Of a DNA stretch of 6,672 nucleotides, positions 5,770 to 6,672 are shown one piece after another. Under the pieces are notes generated by a model. It saw only the letters and a program-made list of their open reading frames with translations. It had not been told where the DNA came from and ran no database searches. How positions within the stretch are numbered: position 1 is the stretch's first letter; each line of letters begins with the position of its first letter. A program made the position numbers and the translations under genes. Origin of the DNA: Verrucomicrobiota bacterium. Lineage in GTDB: Bacteria; Verrucomicrobiota; Lentisphaeria; Oligosphaerales; Oligosphaeraceae. The stretch covers positions 1-6,672 of the forward strand of contig JAKLHU010000123.1 of the NCBI GenBank assembly GCA_022709995.1, read 5' to 3'.

Positions 5770-6672
5770 TTAAGGTCCGGCGACGATTCGGAGGGCTGTT
5801 CCGGCCGTGATGACGACGGCCGTGTCGAAGTCGATCACGCCATTGGCAGCGCGGCTGGGGAGATGACGTCGTCCGAGCGTGACTTTGACGTCATGGTCGC
5901 TTTTGGCCAGAGCCAGGGCCAGGCTTTTGAGCGTCAGGCAGCCATACAGGACGCGCAGGACTGCTTTTCCGGGCCGGATGTCGATGTCGCCCCAGGCGGT
6001 ACCCAGCGACCAGAAGCACCGGAAACGTTTGGCCGTTGTCGTGGCCGGGTGGAAGCCAATCGTTTGTCGGACCATGTCGAACTGCAGGCCGCTGAAGGCG
6101 TTCAGCAGGGCGTAGCTGGCCATGGAGCGGGCGTAGTTGCTGCCGCATTCGATTTCATTCCACGGGTTTCGCCGTTCGCCGTCATAGCGGTCGCGCACGG
6201 CTTTGACCATGGCCGTGCCTTCACGCACCATGCCGTTCCGGATGAGGTGGCCGGCGGCCTGGTATTCGAAGCCGTGCATGGTCTCCTCGGCATACGGGAC
6301 GGGGATGACCGGCTTGCGCTTGCCCGCCGGCCAGGCGAACATGACTGTGCCGGCCTCGTCATCCAGGCAGAAGAGCCGGCAGGGGTTGACGGCATCGCGC
6401 ATCGACGGCTTGTAGTTGTGGCGCCAGATGGCCGTCAGGGCGTGGCGCGTCTGCTCGCGGTCCAGGACATCGCCCAGGCCGATCAGGTCGGCATGCCATT
6501 GGGCCAGGACCTGGTCGATGCCGCAGCCGTCGCCGATCTGGTACTTCAGTTCGCCGTGCTCGTCGCTCCAGTAGGTGCCGCGGATGGCGGGGTCTTCGCG
6601 GTAGGGCTCAAGCAGGTCCTGGTCCGCGAGGTCGATCCGTTGGATGAAGTACTCGCCGTTGAACAGGTGCTG
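5770..6672 (-). CDS. GH116 (DUF608) glycoside hydrolase, C-terminal 300 residues (5' end outside window)
   Basis: The minus-strand frame is open from the right edge (6672) to TAA at 5772-5770; the ATG at 6402 is internal, because the 90 codons before it are open and carry family motifs. The fragment covers the end of the (alpha/alpha)6 catalytic domain of GH116, the family of non-lysosomal glucosylceramidase GBA2 and bacterial beta-glucosidases and beta-xylosidases. D53 of the fragment (codon 6516-6514), in GDGCGIDQVLAQW, aligns with the GBA2-family acid/base aspartate. Further family marks are HGFEYQAAGH (133-142), DRYDGERRNPWNEIECG (161-177) and YARSMASYALL (180-190), then a C-terminal section FRCFWSLGTAWGD (217-229) and VLYGCLTLKSLAL typical of bacterial members. 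The nucleophile glutamate lies in the missing part. Family members cleave terminal beta-linked glucose or xylose; the substrate here is unknown. Whether it is secreted cannot be seen. Confidence 0.93.
   Translation of the reverse strand, partial: QHLFNGEYFIQRIDLADQDLLEPYREDPAIRGTYWSDEHGELKYQIGDGCGIDQVLAQWHADLIGLGDVLDREQTRHALTAIWRHNYKPSMRDAVNPCRLFCLDDEAGTVMFAWPAGKRKPVIPVPYAEETMHGFEYQAAGHLIRNGMVREGTAMVKAVRDRYDGERRNPWNEIECGSNYARSMASYALLNAFSGLQFDMVRQTIGFHPATTTAKRFRCFWSLGTAWGDIDIRPGKAVLRVLYGCLTLKSLALALAKSDHDVKVTLGRRHLPSRAANGVIDFDTAVVITAGTALRIVAGP

Overview
The window is GC-rich, compact bacterial chromosomal DNA. It holds five protein genes, two of them cut by the window edges, and no RNA gene, CRISPR array, insertion sequence or tRNA that I can see. 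The mix of proteins suggests a polysaccharide-degrading heterotroph. There is a secreted GH42-like two-domain protein, a GH116 glycosidase, a divergent acetohydroxyacid-synthase-like enzyme and a glycerate-dehydrogenase-like protein. This style of gene content is common in the PVC group (Lentisphaerota, Planctomycetota, Verrucomicrobiota), but that placement is an impression from composition and protein style, not a proof.

Layout, left to right. (1) 1-327 (+): the C-terminal 108 residues of an unrecognised protein with a beta-sandwich-like tail. (2) 465-2231 (+): a 588-residue protein with a signal peptide, a TIM-barrel-like N-terminal part and a C-terminal class-I-glutamine-amidotransferase-like fold without the nucleophile cysteine. 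(3) 2232-2523: a 292-bp convergent spacer full of hairpins, including a 20-bp imperfect palindrome. (4) 2524-4227 (-): a 567-residue ThDP enzyme of the acetohydroxyacid synthase (AHAS) family, with substituted substrate-channel residues and no regulatory-subunit gene beside it. (5) 4228-4733: a 506-bp divergent control region with candidate promoters on both strands, two overlapping palindromes and a 10-bp tandem repeat. (6) 4734-5690 (+): a 318-residue D-2-hydroxyacid dehydrogenase, complete catalytic triad, glycerate/hydroxypyruvate type. (7) 5770-6672 (-): the C-terminal 300 residues of a GH116 (DUF608) glycoside hydrolase, running off the right edge.

Gene orientation is + + - + -, so only genes 1 and 2 could share a transcript. 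The two metabolic genes (ThDP enzyme and dehydrogenase) are transcribed away from a common control region and may be co-regulated, but their pathway link is not shown by the sequence. The two outer genes fit carbohydrate breakdown. I found no clear new multi-gene system. The best leads are the altered AHAS-like active site, the domain fusion in gene 2, and the two palindromic intergenic elements that share a 14/15-base word.
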